NCBI GenBank assembly: GCA_022885665.1
Contig: JAGQDJ010000020.1
Span: 248,001-312,000 of the forward strand
Length of the DNA: 64,000 bases
Direction of reading: 5' to 3'
Origin: Triops longicaudatus
Lineage: Eukaryota > Arthropoda > Branchiopoda > Notostraca > Triopsidae
In this document: positions 46,844 to 59,727 of the stretch, piece by piece
How positions within the stretch are numbered: the stretch's first letter is position 1
Layout: every line of letters begins with the position of its first letter
The notes under the pieces: model-generated
Database searches by the model: none
What the model was told of the DNA's origin: nothing
What the model saw: only the letters and a program-made list of their open reading frames with translations
Translations under genes and position numbers: made by a program

Positions 46844-49800
46844 ATGTCTTTATGGACTAAAGCGCAGCAATCAGGAGGCGAAGCCTGGCAACAAATACGG
46901 GCTTTGTATGGCGAACATTTTCCTATTGAAGTCCGACACGTTTTGGCGCCATGGATCGAAAGCAAGATGATGTAAGAAATCCAAAGACGGGGCGTGTCTT
47001 TAATGATAAGATAAATTAAACACTGACGGTCGTTGTCTTTTAGGAATGAAATCGATCCGGATAATCCGCAACATGAACAGTACGCACGCACTATAGTGGC
47101 GTCCTTAATTCAGGAACTTGAGAATAAAGCGCTGTCCATGACCAGTGAAGAACTTTTTTTAACGAAAATTAAACTTCAGGAAGCCGCCAATACCTTCAGA
47201 GTAACATATTTCAACGCTATTCCAATTTTGAAGACCAGCTTATCGAACACGTTTTATATTACATGAAATCTAGAAATTAAGCCTATAAAGTAACAATCTA
47301 CATTAGCGTCCTCAATCTACGTTCTTGCAGTTTTAGAGACAGTTTATCGTTCGTTTTTATTGCAAAGAAAATGCACTTGTAAGGGTTCATTTTTATTGCA
47401 GGAAACATACAGTCAGAATCCTTTGGATCTTTTTCGGACAATTCGGCATTGTCTGGCGATGGAGATGAAGTTGGTCCAACGGGCAGAGCAGGTGAAAACG
47501 AACCTCGTACGATTTCAGAAATTTAGGGTGTTTTTACGCGTTTTTTCTCCTTAGATGGGTTTGGGAGGTATTGAAACGATGGCGCAGATGAATGTGACAG
47601 ACACGTCGATGGAGATTAGCCATCAGTTGGAGAGTCTACGACATCGTACCCAGGAAACTGGAGAGGAATTACGCCGTATGGAGCAAGAATTAGAAGCGTT
47701 GGCGTTGGAATACCACGAATTTACCAAACTACAAGCGAGTTTGACGCATTTACAGACGCAGCCGCCTTCGCAGCAGAAAACCGATTTGGAAAAGCAAGTG
47801 CGCCACAAAAAAGAACAAAGCGAGCAGAAACTGAATCAAAAAGTATGAACATTTATTAATTTTCATTTACTATGATTTGTTCATTTTATATTCTATTTTT
47901 ATGTGTTTATTCTTATGTATAAAAAGTATAAGATAACGTTTACTGCTCTAATTTCTTAAATTTTTAAACTTATTTATGGTTAATTTAGTATTACTTCTTC
48001 GTAATTTAAAACTAATTATATATTATTTTGTGCACAGGTAACGGAATTGCTAACCATGCGTACAAATTTAACCGAAAAGCACAAAGACACAGTGGCCTTG
48101 CTCGAGTTGTTACAAGCCAAAGTACTGGACGAAGAACTTATACGCTGGAAACGCGAACAACAGTTGGCCGGAAACGGTGTGCCGTTCCAAACGACCTTAC
48201 TCGACATGATTCAAGAATGGTAATGTGTTTTATAGATTACACTCACGCTATAATATATAATACTATAAGCTTAAGTATAGTATCGTAAATAATGTTATGT
48301 TGAAGCATTAATGCATTTTTTGTAGTTTTTGAGTGCTTGGATTAGCTTTGCTAACGGAACCTTTATTTTGTAATCAGGTGCGAAGCGCTGGCAGAGATCA
48401 TTTGGCTCTGCAGGCAACAAATTAAAGAATCAGAGCGGTTGCGACAAAAGCTGCCTTTCCCTCAGCCTACGCCGGACATTCTTCCAACGCTGAACACACA
48501 AATCACGCAGTTGCTATCGTCATTAGTCACCAGGTATGCGTTAGTCGCTTATTTACGACTAATAACGTAATTTCAGTGGATGACGGTAATAATGCTGAAT
48601 TTTTGGATTGAATTCCAGCACATTCATTATCGAACGCCAGCCACCGCAAGTGATGAAGACCAACACACGGTTTACAGCCATGGTACGGCTGCTGGTGGGA
48701 GGGAAATTGAATGTACACATGACTCCGCCCCAAGTATGCTTGTTTCGTTTGATGATTTCGTATTATTCGCATTAATTTTAGAATTTCTTAATTATTTCGT
48801 AGTTTTAGATGATTTTTTTAAATAAAAGACAGTATTATATATATTCCATGGATTTCTGTCACATATATTTTTCATGTATTTTTAATGGAAATGAATATCT
48901 CATAAGGTATTGTATTCCTCTGCAGAATTTTTCGTACAAAATTCTTGCGTTCTTTTGATCGAATTCTTGCAGCCGTCTTGCTGAGTGATAAATAATTCAT
49001 TGTTTTCAGGTTACGGTTTCAATCATTAGTGAAGCACAAGCGAACACATTACTGAAAAACGACAAAATGGGTAAAGGTGAAGCTTCGGGCGAAATTTTGA
49101 ACAATACTGGTACCATGGAGTACCAAAAAGCTACTCGACAGCTGTCAGTTTCTTTCAGGTAATTTTCTTGTCCTTTTTTGGAAATTTTGTCATACTCTTT
49201 CTTAAAGAATAGATTTGTTTTCGTCTATTATATTGTATCAAAATATATACAGTATGCGAAATGCATAGTTTGCACGGTATGATAAGCATTTGTGCTGTGA
49301 AACAGTATTTTTTATGTTTTTGAAAATATTTGAAATATTTCCGTTTTTAGGAACATGCAGCTGAGAAAAATTAAGCGTGCGGAGAAGAAAGGGACCGAAT
49401 CGGTGATGGATGAGAAGTTTTCGTTGCTCTTTCAGTCGAAGTTTTCGGTTGGTGGAGGCGAGTTAGTGTTCCAGGTAAAGAAAAGAAGAGCTTGTAAACA
49501 CAAGTTCTGAATGGGTTTGTTAAGCCAGCTTTGAAACCAAACTTCCTAGTTTGAGCGAGAGTCGATTTAATCACGGAAAAATTTGATTATTTTAGGTTTG
49601 GACGCTTTCGTTACCAGTGGTGGTTATCGTGCATGGCAACCAAGAGCCACACGCGTGGGCGACGGTCACCTGGGATAACGCCTTCGCCGAAACCGGCCGC
49701 ATACCTTTCGTTGTGCCTGACAAAGTTCCCTGGGGCCAAGTCGCTGAAACTTTATCCGTCAAATTCAAATGGGCGACCGGACGAGCGCTCACCGATGGTA

Positions 49801-52800
49801 ATATGCGCTTCCTGGCATGTAAAGCCTTCAGGTAAATTTTTGTGCCTTTTTTGACACGTAGGATACTTAAAACGTGAATTTTTTTTTTAATGTATTTCTC
49901 TTGTAATACTATTTTCTATTAATTTTGTTTGACTTGAGTATATTTTTGGTCACAATTTTCTTGTCTATTTGCGTATAATTTTATTTATTATTTGTATTTA
50001 TGTTTATACATTTTTTCAAACCTTCGCGTTTACTGTTCTCCAATTTTCATTTGAATTTTACGAGCTATGTCAACTTTATTTTATTAAATGGAATTTAACT
50101 TGAATTAAAAACTTGTTTTCTTTTATGTATAGGAACGCAAACCTGACAGATGCGAACAATTTGTTATTAAGTTGGGCTCAATTTTGTAAAGAACCTTTAC
50201 CTGACCGCAGTTTTACGTTTTGGGAGTGGTTTTACGCCATTATGAAACTTACCAGAGAACATTTACGGAGTCCTTGGATGGATAAGTAAGTTATTTCTCA
50301 AATGAAATTTGTTACGTTTTCTATTTGAATTTTACGTTGCATTTTTCTAATTTTATTTTGCTTTTTAGCTTATTATTCAGCGTGTAATTTAGACCAAAAT
50401 TATTCAGTGTGATTTTGATCGTTCTTCTCTTGTTTGTTCAATGTGTTTGGGGATAACAGTCACAAGTCTTGAATTTAGATTTATTAAGTTGCATTTAAGC
50501 ACCGCGTCAAGAAACTCGGGCAACAATGAATTTCTACGACAGTTCCATGTCTGTCTTAATCCAGCGCCAAAACAGGAGTGAGTAAGGAAAGGTTTAACAG
50601 AGCGAAGGCCGAGAATTTCATTGTTGGCAACAAAGAATTTTTCGTTTGTGGGGTATTTTTCTGGAAGGCTCCTACCGGGAGACCAAGCAATAGTAAATTA
50701 GGAGACTTAAAAAATTTCTTTCTTCCTTCCGAATTGATTCTAAACAGTAATAGTTAATTTGGTGAAATTGTTAAGGCATAAATAAGCGTGGAAGCTGAAA
50801 TAATGCTAATACTTCTCTTCCTTTCCCTGTAGTTTAATTATCGGGTTTGTGGGACGCAAACAAACAGAAGAGATGCTGATGCAGTGCGGAAGAGGCACTT
50901 TCTTGCTCAGATTCTCGGATTCCGAGCTAGGGGGCGTGACAATTGCCTGGGTGGGAGGTAAGTTGCCTATTGACATGTCGTTATTCCTTACTAGGAGCAT
51001 TGATGCTGGCTGAAACCCTGATTGCCTGTCGTAATCAAATTAACGGCTCTCGTTCAGTGCACCGAAACGTATTTCTTGAAAGAAACTTGAGTTTACTCTC
51101 TTTCCAAGCGTTTCGGTTCATTAGCGGAGTTGAGATTCACTCAGATCTTCTCTTACCTTTTCACGGAAAAAATAGCCGAAATAAGGAAGAAAACGAAAAA
51201 TAATAATAATAATAATGAATAATAAATAATAAGGAACAATAAATAATAGTAATAAGAAAAAAATAATAATAATAAAAAGTTGTAATGGGAATTAACCGTG
51301 GAAATGAAGCAAAAAGTTTCATTATGATTTTGCAACAACTGTTCAATTTCTTTGATACTTTCAACAATAAAGTTTTGATGAGCTGTACCGATTTTTGCCG
51401 CATTGCTTTCATTTTTTTTGGTAACTTTATACAAAAAGCTCAAAGAAAAACTGTCGAAAAAAGTTAGGAAAATAGAAAATAATTTTAAACGAGGATGCGA
51501 TGAAAACTGCCTTAAAATGCGCTCAAAAAGACAAACGGTGTCATGGCCTCAAGTCGGAATTTTTCTTACAAGGCAGAATTACTGTGTAAATACAGCGCGC
51601 GTGTGAATTTAGGAAACTAGACATTTCTGTTCATTGGAATCAACGAGTTGCTTTGTTGAATTCTCCTTTAATTTACAATTGCAGATCAAAACGAAGTGGT
51701 AATGTTGCAGCCTTTTACCAGCAAAGACTTCGTCATCCGCTCGCTAGCTGATCGCGTGTCTGACTTGAAGCATTTGAATTACTTGTACCCGGATATACCC
51801 AAAGATCAAGCATTTGGAAAATACTACACACCATTGAACGAAAATCAACCCTCGAGCAATGGCTACGTTCGACCTCTCTTAGTCACCCACGTCCCTGGGT
51901 ATTTTTTTAAGTCCATTATTCTTTACGATATTTTTCAGTTTTTATATACTATTTATTTTTATTTCTTTATTTATTAATAAATCTATTTTTTGAAGAAAGT
52001 AAAGAATATCGAGCATTGACGATTGTTAAATTTTTCTTGACGTTGACAGATTTAGTGGAACAAATCCCAGTGACAGTTATCCTGCAACGCCTTCGTTTTA
52101 CAATCCACAGTCACCGGAGGCTAGTTTTGGCCGAGACACCCCCGTTCCTTCCGTTCAAAGTGTAATCTCCGAATCGGCATCAGTCCCTGGAACCAGGCAA
52201 GTGGCTAATCCTTGCTCTCCAAGTTATATCGTGCTTTAAAGCAAAAGGGAGACAAAGAAAGCACGTAACAATCACATGTACTTAGCCGCAGTATACGTTC
52301 ATTGTCGAAACGAATGTCTTCCCCTTTCCACGCCCCTTGTCTGACTGACAATCATCGTTAACGTCCTTTTTGACTCGCTTTATAGACTTTATATCCATGT
52401 TACCACGATCCTGTTCCATCACTTTTGAGAACGTTTATTATTATCGGAAATGTCGGGTAGAAAACGGCAATTTTGCTTCGTTGACGTTCATGGATTCCGC
52501 TGTGATTTCGTTTTTACCTGGGAAGAAGGGGGAATTTGAAAACCGGAATGGAAAATCCTTTTTTGCTTAATCGAAATTTCGTGAAAAATGTTTTCATGGT
52601 GGGACTTTTAGAAAACCGGTTTTTGGGCCAAAATCTTGGGGAAGTGTGCCATAAAAATATGGCTATATATGGGATTTTGCATAATCCCTATTTTCTTACC
52701 GAAGTTTTTCGTGTCGTTCTTTGTGTACTTGAATCTTTTAGCATTACTCATTGATGGTGGATCTCCAATTATTTTTTGAATTTCACAAGATCATAATCGC

Positions 52801-53327
52801 AAACATTCCGGCTTACAAAGAAAGGTTTCCCCTATACTCTTCCAAGAAGAAGAAAAAATTCTTTTCCAATGTGTCGGATGTGTTTTCTGGATGGTGTGTT
52901 GATATCTTTTTCGCCCTAGGCGTTCTTTAAACCGTGTACCTTAAGAAAACTTTGGAATAAAGCCGGTGCTGTCTGGATAGAGACTGGATTTCTGCGTTTA
53001 AAAAACGTCTTCCTGGTAAAAAAATCGAGCCCTTTGACAATTTTTCAATCTTGTGGAAGTTTTTCGGCTCCAGTTTCTATCCTGGCTTAGCAACGAGCCT
53101 TCACCACCTAAAAAAATGTGTATTTTTTAAGAAATTCGTGTATTTAGCAAAGGGCTCGATTTTTGTAGGTAACTAATTTATTTTTATGATTTCGTTTTTT
53201 TAGTAGCGTACACATGGGCCCCGAGTTGGAATTTCAAGATTTTATGGCCAACGTGGAAGAATTGGCGAATTTGAACGATTTTAACATGGAGTACAATGGA
53301 ATCCTGCCCGAGTACAAGCACAATTAA
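46844..53327 (+). CDS. STAT: signal transducer and activator of transcription, STAT5-like
   Basis: Latent cytoplasmic transcription factor of the JAK/STAT pathway. Fifteen exons: 46844-46971, 47044-47200, 47402-47491, 47555-47842, 48038-48219, 48378-48533, 48619-48733, 49010-49158, 49351-49474, 49596-49831, 50133-50285, 50833-50957, 51685-51898, 52050-52196, 53204-53327; 795 residues, almost exactly STAT5A length. It starts MSLWTKAQQSGGEAWQQIRA, the STAT5/STAT92E N-domain. A long Gln/Glu-rich coiled coil follows (ISHQLESLRHRTQ and on), then the DNA-binding barrel, the linker and the SH2 domain with FLLRFSDSELGG (R618, the phosphotyrosine-binding arginine). The activation tyrosine is Y695 in NGYVRPLLV, against Y694 in STAT5A. 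The short acidic C-terminal activation segment ends YKHN. The intron after exon 14 uses a GC donor (AG|GCAAGT). Confidence 0.97.
51199..51282. repeat. TAA microsatellite in a STAT intron
   Basis: Imperfect (AATAAT)n array in the 727-bp intron between STAT exons 12 and 13. Confidence 0.9.
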
Positions 53328-55037
53328 GCGACAAAAGGGATGAAGGTGCCTAAGGTGTCGACATGAGAGGAAAAATCAAAATCATTGTTTTCTTCTTTTT
53401 TAATCTTCCCTTAATTTGTTATAACGAACTTTTAGGCTTCGTTAACTTTTACTTAATGAAAAATGTGCATTTTTTAGAACCTTTGTCCGTTTTTTTCGCA
53501 GCTTATCGAAATCTCCCTTAACTAATCAGTACAAAACGTTGGGAAAGAAGATACCAGCAGGAACAGAATAGTTGAAAAAGAACGACAAGGTATTTTTTTG
53601 CAAGTATTGCGACGAGTTGAAAGGACATTTGAAACAACAAGGGTCGGGGCCACACTGCCCGGAAAGTTCTGCTTGCCTCAGTTGATTAATACCGGCTAAA
53701 TTATACGAGAGAAAAGACCACGGGTTTGAGGGTGGTATTTCTCGTTTCTCCCCAGTTATAAAAGACTAAAAAACAAAATTATGTAGTGACAAAAAGAAAA
53801 GTTAACTTTGGGAGCAGTTTTTCTGTGATGAAACCGTTCTTGAAGTATGACTTTCGAACTGGAATGAATCATTTAAATGTTTGAAACAAATATTGATATG
53901 TGCGACTTACCAGGGTTTAGGCGTGCTTTTTATTTTATTTCATTGTATTTACTGCTAAAGAGTTCCTTCTTCGATTGTAGATGCAACTTGTTGTGCTGTT
54001 TTCTTTAGAATAGACACGTGTTAACTTTCAATTGTGTTGGTTTTTTTAAAGGGTTTAAGTTGGTATTTTCCATGTCTGCCAGTCCCATTTGAAAGAAGGT
54101 GAACTGGAATGACGATATTTTATTCTTCTGCAACTTGCTTTCGGTTTTAAAAGTAGTTTTACCCGAGGAAAAGCATGGATGCCGTTGTTCAACATTACCC
54201 AGGAAACTCCGACCTTTTTCCTGAGTTATATTTGATGGCTTTTCTGAGGCTAGCGTTTTGGGCTCCGAGAAGGTATAAAAAAAAACCTGTAAAGACGAAA
54301 AATATTTGAGTATGAGTTCCCCCCCCCCCCCCAAAAAAAAATACTATTTCTAAATATTTTGTCGTGCAATATTATCTCCTGTTCAAGATCAAGCTATACC
54401 GGAATTGAATAATTTTAACGGTTATTTTAAAATTATAATACGCATGCCAATAAGCAAGTGAGAACTCAGTAGCTTGTTCGATTCTATACGTTTTTTAATG
54501 CCTTTTAGCTGAAAAAAATAGCCCAAATAGACAAGAAAAAACGAAAACAACACGCTTTTATAGCCAAAGTAACCCCATTTTATATCGTAGGGGATTGTTA
54601 AGACAGTACAGTTTAATGTTGAATAGGAATCAAAGTCATAAGCGAAACTCTTAGAAGAAAATCATGATAAATAATAATAGCAAAATCGAAAAAATAGACA
54701 CGGTAGAATCGACGGGATGAAAGTCAAGAAGCTTTTCATATTTCCCGCTCTTACCTGGCTATACAGACTGTTTTTGAACGGAACACTAGATCGCAAAGAA
54801 AGCTTGTTAGCCTTAATGCCAGTTTCTGGCCTACATCGAGGAATAAATCTAAGGTCCAGACTAAAATTGGCAAAGATTGGAGAAAATACTTTGCGGTAAG
54901 GTGCCCCGTCTCGAAACATTACAGGTCGTCAAATCGATTTCTAGAGCACATATCGATATCAAAACAAGCACTGTTTGTGTTGGGGTAGCACGTTCCGTGT
55001 ACGCAATCGTTCGAATTTCACATTTCTGAAGAGAAAA
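53328..55037. other. STAT 3' UTR and LEO1 upstream region
   Basis: About 1.7 kb with no supported gene. A run of 14 C followed by 9 A is at 54319-54341. The LEO1 start codon at 55038 follows a short purine-rich stretch, GAAGAGAAAA. Confidence 0.5.
54319..54341 (+). repeat. C14A9 homopolymer junction
   Basis: Fourteen C residues followed directly by nine A residues. A likely site of length polymorphism or sequencing error. Confidence 0.9.
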
Positions 55038-57371
55038 ATGCCCCCTTTTGCGCGAAGGAACTCAAGCAGTGATGAGTCTGGAGGTATTAATAATTTATTA
55101 TCTATTTCCTTTACGTTTTACTCTTCTAATGCGTAATTTTGATGCGTTTTTAACTGATAAATCCAATTCAGAAGATTCCGGTTCTGAAAGTGGTTCAGCT
55201 TCTGAGGCCGAATCTGTAGCTAGTAAGAAAAGCTCAGCCTCCAACGCATCCAACAAAAGTGGCAGTAAACAAGGCAGTCCTGCAGCCTCTCCACAGCAAG
55301 CCAGTGAAGCTGGTTCTTCACCGAGCCAACGCAGCGCCGCTAGCTCTCGCTCTTCGAGCCGCAGTGGAAGTCCAGCCAGTAATCGCAGTGGAAGCGCAGC
55401 CAGTAACCGTACCGGCAGTCCTGCCAGTAACCGTAGTGGCAGCCGGGCTAGTAATCGCAGCGGTAGCCCAGCCAGTAATCGCAGTGGAAGCGTAGCGAGC
55501 AATCGTAGTGGCTCTGCGAGCCCTGAACCTGCGGCTCAGGAAGCACAGAGCGACGACGAGGACGAACCGCCAAAAATAAGTGCTTCCAAAAAGAAAACAG
55601 CTGCCATCAGCGACGATTCAGGCAGCGAAGACGAAAAGGGCGACAAAGGCAATTATTCATATTTACTATACTAAAACAAGTCATCTACAAAAATAAAAAA
55701 ATAAATAAAAAGATAAATAAAAAAATAATAATTAAAGCTTTAAAATTTTTATTTTTTTAAAGCTATTAGAACCGTAAGGAATAGCCAATGGAAAGAAAAT
55801 AAGTTTTAATTTATTTTTTTAATTTAGTGAACGCCGAAGCATTGTTTGGAGAAGCGGACGATATTAGTGACTCGTCGGACAATGAAAAGAAGAGTGCTAA
55901 GGCAGATTCAGATGACGAAGCACCTAAACGGAAATCTGACTCGGAACATGAAGAAGAAGAAAACGATCGAGGACGGGAGGACGACGACAATGAGGACGTA
56001 GACAAGGAAAAGCAACGAGAAGAAGGCGAAGAGGAAGCAGAACCGCCTCCCGAAACGCGGATTGATGTCGAAATTCCTCGAATCACTGCTGATATGGGTA
56101 AGGAAACGCATTTCGTGAAGCTACCCAACTTTCTGTCCGTGGAACCACGCCCCTTCGACCCCCAAACTTACGAAGATGAAGTGGATGAAGAGGAAACTTT
56201 GGATGAAGAAGGCCGAGCGAGGTAATTTAGCTCTTATATCATCAAAAAGTCAATTTTTTAATAATGAACTTGTACTGGCTCCCTGATTTATGTTTCTTTG
56301 TGTAATTTTAAACCAATTTTTAAAATTTAACATTTAATTAATTTCGCTTAATTTGCATCTTTAGCAGTTACATTACTCATTTGCGATTGTACATCTAATT
56401 TCGTGGTGCCCTTTTTTCCATAGGTTGAAGCTTAAAGTTGAAAATACAATTCGTTGGCGGACAGTGTTTGACAAAGATGGAAACGCCGTAAAAGAAAGCA
56501 ATGCTAGAATGATTCGGTGGTCTGATGGCAGTCTTTCAATGTGTCTGGGCTCAGAAGTCTTCGATGTTTACAAACAGCCCTTGCAGGTGTGTTATTTTTA
56601 TTTATTTTTTAAAGTGTCGGAGTAAAGTAATTGTGTATTATTTCAGGGCGATTTCAACCATTTGTTCATCCGTCAAGGCACTGGTTTGCAAGGCCAAGCC
56701 GTCTTCCGTACCAAACTTACTTTCCGGCCACACTCGACCGATTCCTTCACTCATAGAAAGATGACGCTATCTTTAGCTGACAGATCGAGCAAAGGCTCAG
56801 CCATTAAGATTCTGGGCACTGTGGGCGCTGATCCTGAAGCTCACCGTGGTGAAATGATCAAAGTACATCAAACGAAGCTTGCCTTTGTAACTTACGAAGA
56901 TTCAAGTATTAAATTTTGTGTTTTCTAGAAAGAGGAAGATCGGTTGAAGGCGTCTATTCGAAGAGAATCGAAGCAAAAGCGTATGCGAGAGCGCTCAGCT
57001 GCTGGGCGGGGCTTGCATGCGTCTTACTTGGAACCTGACCGAGAAGAAGACTCTGAAGACGAAGGCGCCATCTCCCTTGCTGCCATCAAGAACAAATACA
57101 AGAAAGGAGGAGCAGCTTTACGAGGTAAAGCATCTTTACCAAATTATACTTAATATTCTAATAACTATTTCTATTATTCATAGTAATTATAATGATTATT
57201 TTCTCGTTTCTAGACATGCGTTCGATTTACTCTTCGGATGAAGACGCGTCAGACATTGAAACCCGCAAAGCCAAGCGTCTTGAGCGAGCAAAAGCGTTGC
57301 AAGACTCAGACGACGAAGATGACGAAAGACCGAAGAAATCTCGCGTCATTTCAGATTCAGAGGAAGATTAA
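55038..57371 (+). CDS. LEO1: RNA polymerase-associated protein LEO1 (PAF1 complex)
   Basis: Subunit of the nuclear PAF1 complex, which travels with RNA polymerase II and promotes H2B ubiquitination and elongation. Seven exons: 55038-55083, 55172-55648, 55828-56221, 56424-56586, 56647-56862, 56929-57124, 57214-57371; 549 residues (human has 666). The N-terminal third is a Ser-rich disordered region with about six copies of an octapeptide of type SGSPASNR. An acidic stretch follows, with LFGEADDIS as in other LEO1 proteins. The conserved core has VEIPRI, HFVKLPNFLSVEPRPFDP, ENTIRWR, RWSDGSLSMCLG and GDFNHLFIRQGTGLQGQ. After it come the basic KASIRRESKQKRMRER helix, YLEPDREED, SLAAIKNKYK and the acidic end ISDSEED. 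Intron 2 uses a GC donor. AATAAA is at 57554. The gene is convergent with the CDC42SE gene. Confidence 0.97.
55360..55520 (+). repeat. 24-bp imperfect coding repeats in LEO1
   Basis: About six units of 24 bp encoding Ser-Gly-Ser-x-Ala-Ser-Asn-Arg, with synonymous differences between units. The antisense strand consequently shows a spurious Leu/Arg-rich frame. Confidence 0.85.
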
Positions 57372-57824
57372 TGTTTTCGTAAGACATTTTTTAAATTTTC
57401 TTTTAAGCCGTCAATGGGTTCGGTTGTACTTGGCAGAAAAAACGAACATAAAATACAATATTGTTTTCACTCAGCTTTCTTAAACAGACTTTCTTAGCTA
57501 GAAAACGATCTTGCATGGTCAAACATGTACCCTTTCCACGATCTTTCCAATTAAATAAATTCTAGTTTTTGTATGTAGAAGTTAATAAATTCGGAAATCG
57601 GGGGATTCAAGGAGTATTATGCACCGTTTGTGGTTAGTGTGAGGGATACTGATTCTTCGGAGTCTTTGCATTATTCTTTCGTTATTTTCTCTTTCTTTAT
57701 GGCAGACAAGACAAAAGGGGAAGAGGTTATGTAAAATGTATATACAAGTCAAAAAGATTTCAAGGAGGCTGATGCTCGAGAAACAGCTCAACGAAAGCCC
57801 GACGATTTTTTCTTTGGGTTAATA
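57372..57824. other. 3' UTRs between LEO1 and CDC42SE
   Basis: 453 bp separating convergent genes; carries the LEO1 AATAAA at 57554-57559. Nothing else seen. Confidence 0.6.
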
Positions 57825-58575
57825 TTATTGGTGGGCAACGGGCATTGCGGTTTCGTAGCCTCCTTTAGATTGCATATGCTGTTGTAAAGCGTCCAGGTAG
57901 GAAGAATTGAGCGTCACGTCGCTCGAACCGACATGAGCGGTGTGTCGGAAGTCGGTTGGCAAACCAATCATCGATCGATCGATACGTGGCCGTAAGGGAC
58001 GCTGAAAGACATCCATAAATGTAGATTAGTACGATTCTTCTAGACAAAATCAATAACATTCGTTTTTTCGTTTTTCCATTAGTTAGCCTTCTTTGATTAA
58101 AATTGTATTATCTTTACTAATAAAACATATATTTATTTAATTTATTCGGATTTTCGTAAGCTCGCGCTGCAGAAAATTGCATTATTGCCAACGATGAATT
58201 TTCATTATATGACAGAACGTTTTAAGGCTAATGGAGCAGCGTTTTTTATTATTGCCAACAACGAATGCTAACAGTACTGCGCGGTAGTTGGCGCTACAAG
58301 AACGTTATGTTCGAGTTGGTGCAAGTTTTAAGTTTCCTCGCGAAGTTTAAGACTACATTTTCGTGTAAAATTTCGAGTTTTGAACGTAGTCACGAGGCAC
58401 ACGTAAGTAACGATAATAATTTTAAGTGTACATTGCGTCGTAATCTTCAAGTTTAGAAAACTATATTTAATGTTTTTTAATTAGTATGGATTCAATTTCT
58501 AATGCTTACTTGGGTTTGAGTTTGTTGGGTAATACAGCATGAAAACCAGTGAATAACAGCACCACCTGCAGCCAT
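57825..58575 (-). CDS. CDC42SE: CDC42 small effector protein
   Basis: Small membrane-anchored Cdc42 effector (SPEC family) acting on actin organisation. Two exons, 58575-58510 and 58001-57825, join in phase to 80 residues (human CDC42SE1 has 79, CDC42SE2 84). The first exon gives the Trp plus double-cysteine motif IHWFSCCI, where the adjacent cysteines are the palmitoylated membrane anchor in this family. The second starts with a basic stretch and RIDRSMIG, then a CRIB motif at residues 34-47 (IGLPTDFRHTAHVG, matching P..F.H..HVG), then the family's QMQSKGGY-type segment (QHMQSKGGYETAMP). The donor is GTAAGC, the acceptor CTTTCAG. The exon is too small to be found by length alone; the assignment rests on the CRIB match and phase. 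Confidence 0.93.
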
Positions 58576-59727
58576 TGTTTTCTATCTAAGAGGTAAGGCT
58601 TCAGAGGGAAGGACGAAATGTATACAAATTTCGTTCTATAAAAAATGCACAGGAACTTGACCGCCCACGATCCTGTTAAGTCATCGGAGCATTTCTTGGC
58701 AGTTTTAACGTAATACCGGAGAGAAAATGGGTGCTGTGTGAAACGAGCTTTAGGCTCGTACCTGCGGTAAACAAAAATATATGAATTTATGTGAGTTTCA
58801 CTTTAGGAACGTGGATGACCTACCTTTTTTAAGGTGTTGACGAAGGCTGATGAATTTGATAGGAAGACGTTGTTCTAGTTTAGTGGAAAATATAGGTCAC
58901 GGTTGAAGTGATTGTTAAGGTTTTAATTTGAATAGTACTGGTCAATTAATGTCAATAATTGAGCTGGTTAATTTGTGGTTGAGGAAAAATAAAAACAAAT
59001 GTCAACGAAAACAATAATATCGATCATACTGATAACGATAAGATAAGATATCGGGAGTTTGGGACGATAAATATCGTTTTATGGATGCTGTTCGATAGCA
59101 AAGTCTCATGTAGTCCGTGAGGTGCTGCTGTGTGACGACATAAAAGGCAACCATTAAGGGTAAACAAACCGGGATATTTGAATTTCAGTTCGCTTAAAAA
59201 TAGAGGAAAAAGCCAAATGAGCTTACTTCTAGATGCGTTACTTGTGTAGGTTCCTAACATAGGTCATGCTAGGCAGTATCGTTACCCATGTTAGGGCGAA
59301 ATGAACTGTCGAACAGTGTTAGTAAATTCTCTGCTGTGGCGTGTCGAGGAGTAACAACAATGAACTATAATATGGACGAGATTTATACAAAATACCAATA
59401 TGCAGAAACTTAGCTGTGTTCCCTATGCGTACCAATGGATCAACCCCGTACCCAGGGAGTGTAAATGAATTTACCCACCAACCAAAATCATGGGTAAGGG
59501 CATGTAATAGATAAACTCTATATTAATTCCACCAAACACGTCTGAAAAATGCCTTTTTTAGATATGTGCGTCGTAACCCTTATATCTACCCTTAATTAAT
59601 TCTGGACAGGCATCTTCTATAATGCTTAGCTTCACAAAATTAAAGTCTTTATGTGTTTTTACTTCTGTATTGCACTTTTCGCCCAGTACAGAATTTTACA
59701 GTCTATTAAAGTAGCTTGACAATGTGT
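58576..59727. other. intergenic region between CDC42SE and cathepsin L
   Basis: About 1.15 kb. 5' flank of CDC42SE (possible non-coding 5' exon near 58600-58750) and 3' flank of the cathepsin gene. No gene supported. Confidence 0.45.

Noticed and set aside
55098..55502. 134-codon minus-strand Leu/Arg-rich frame
   Set aside because: Exact antisense shadow of the LEO1 octapeptide repeats.
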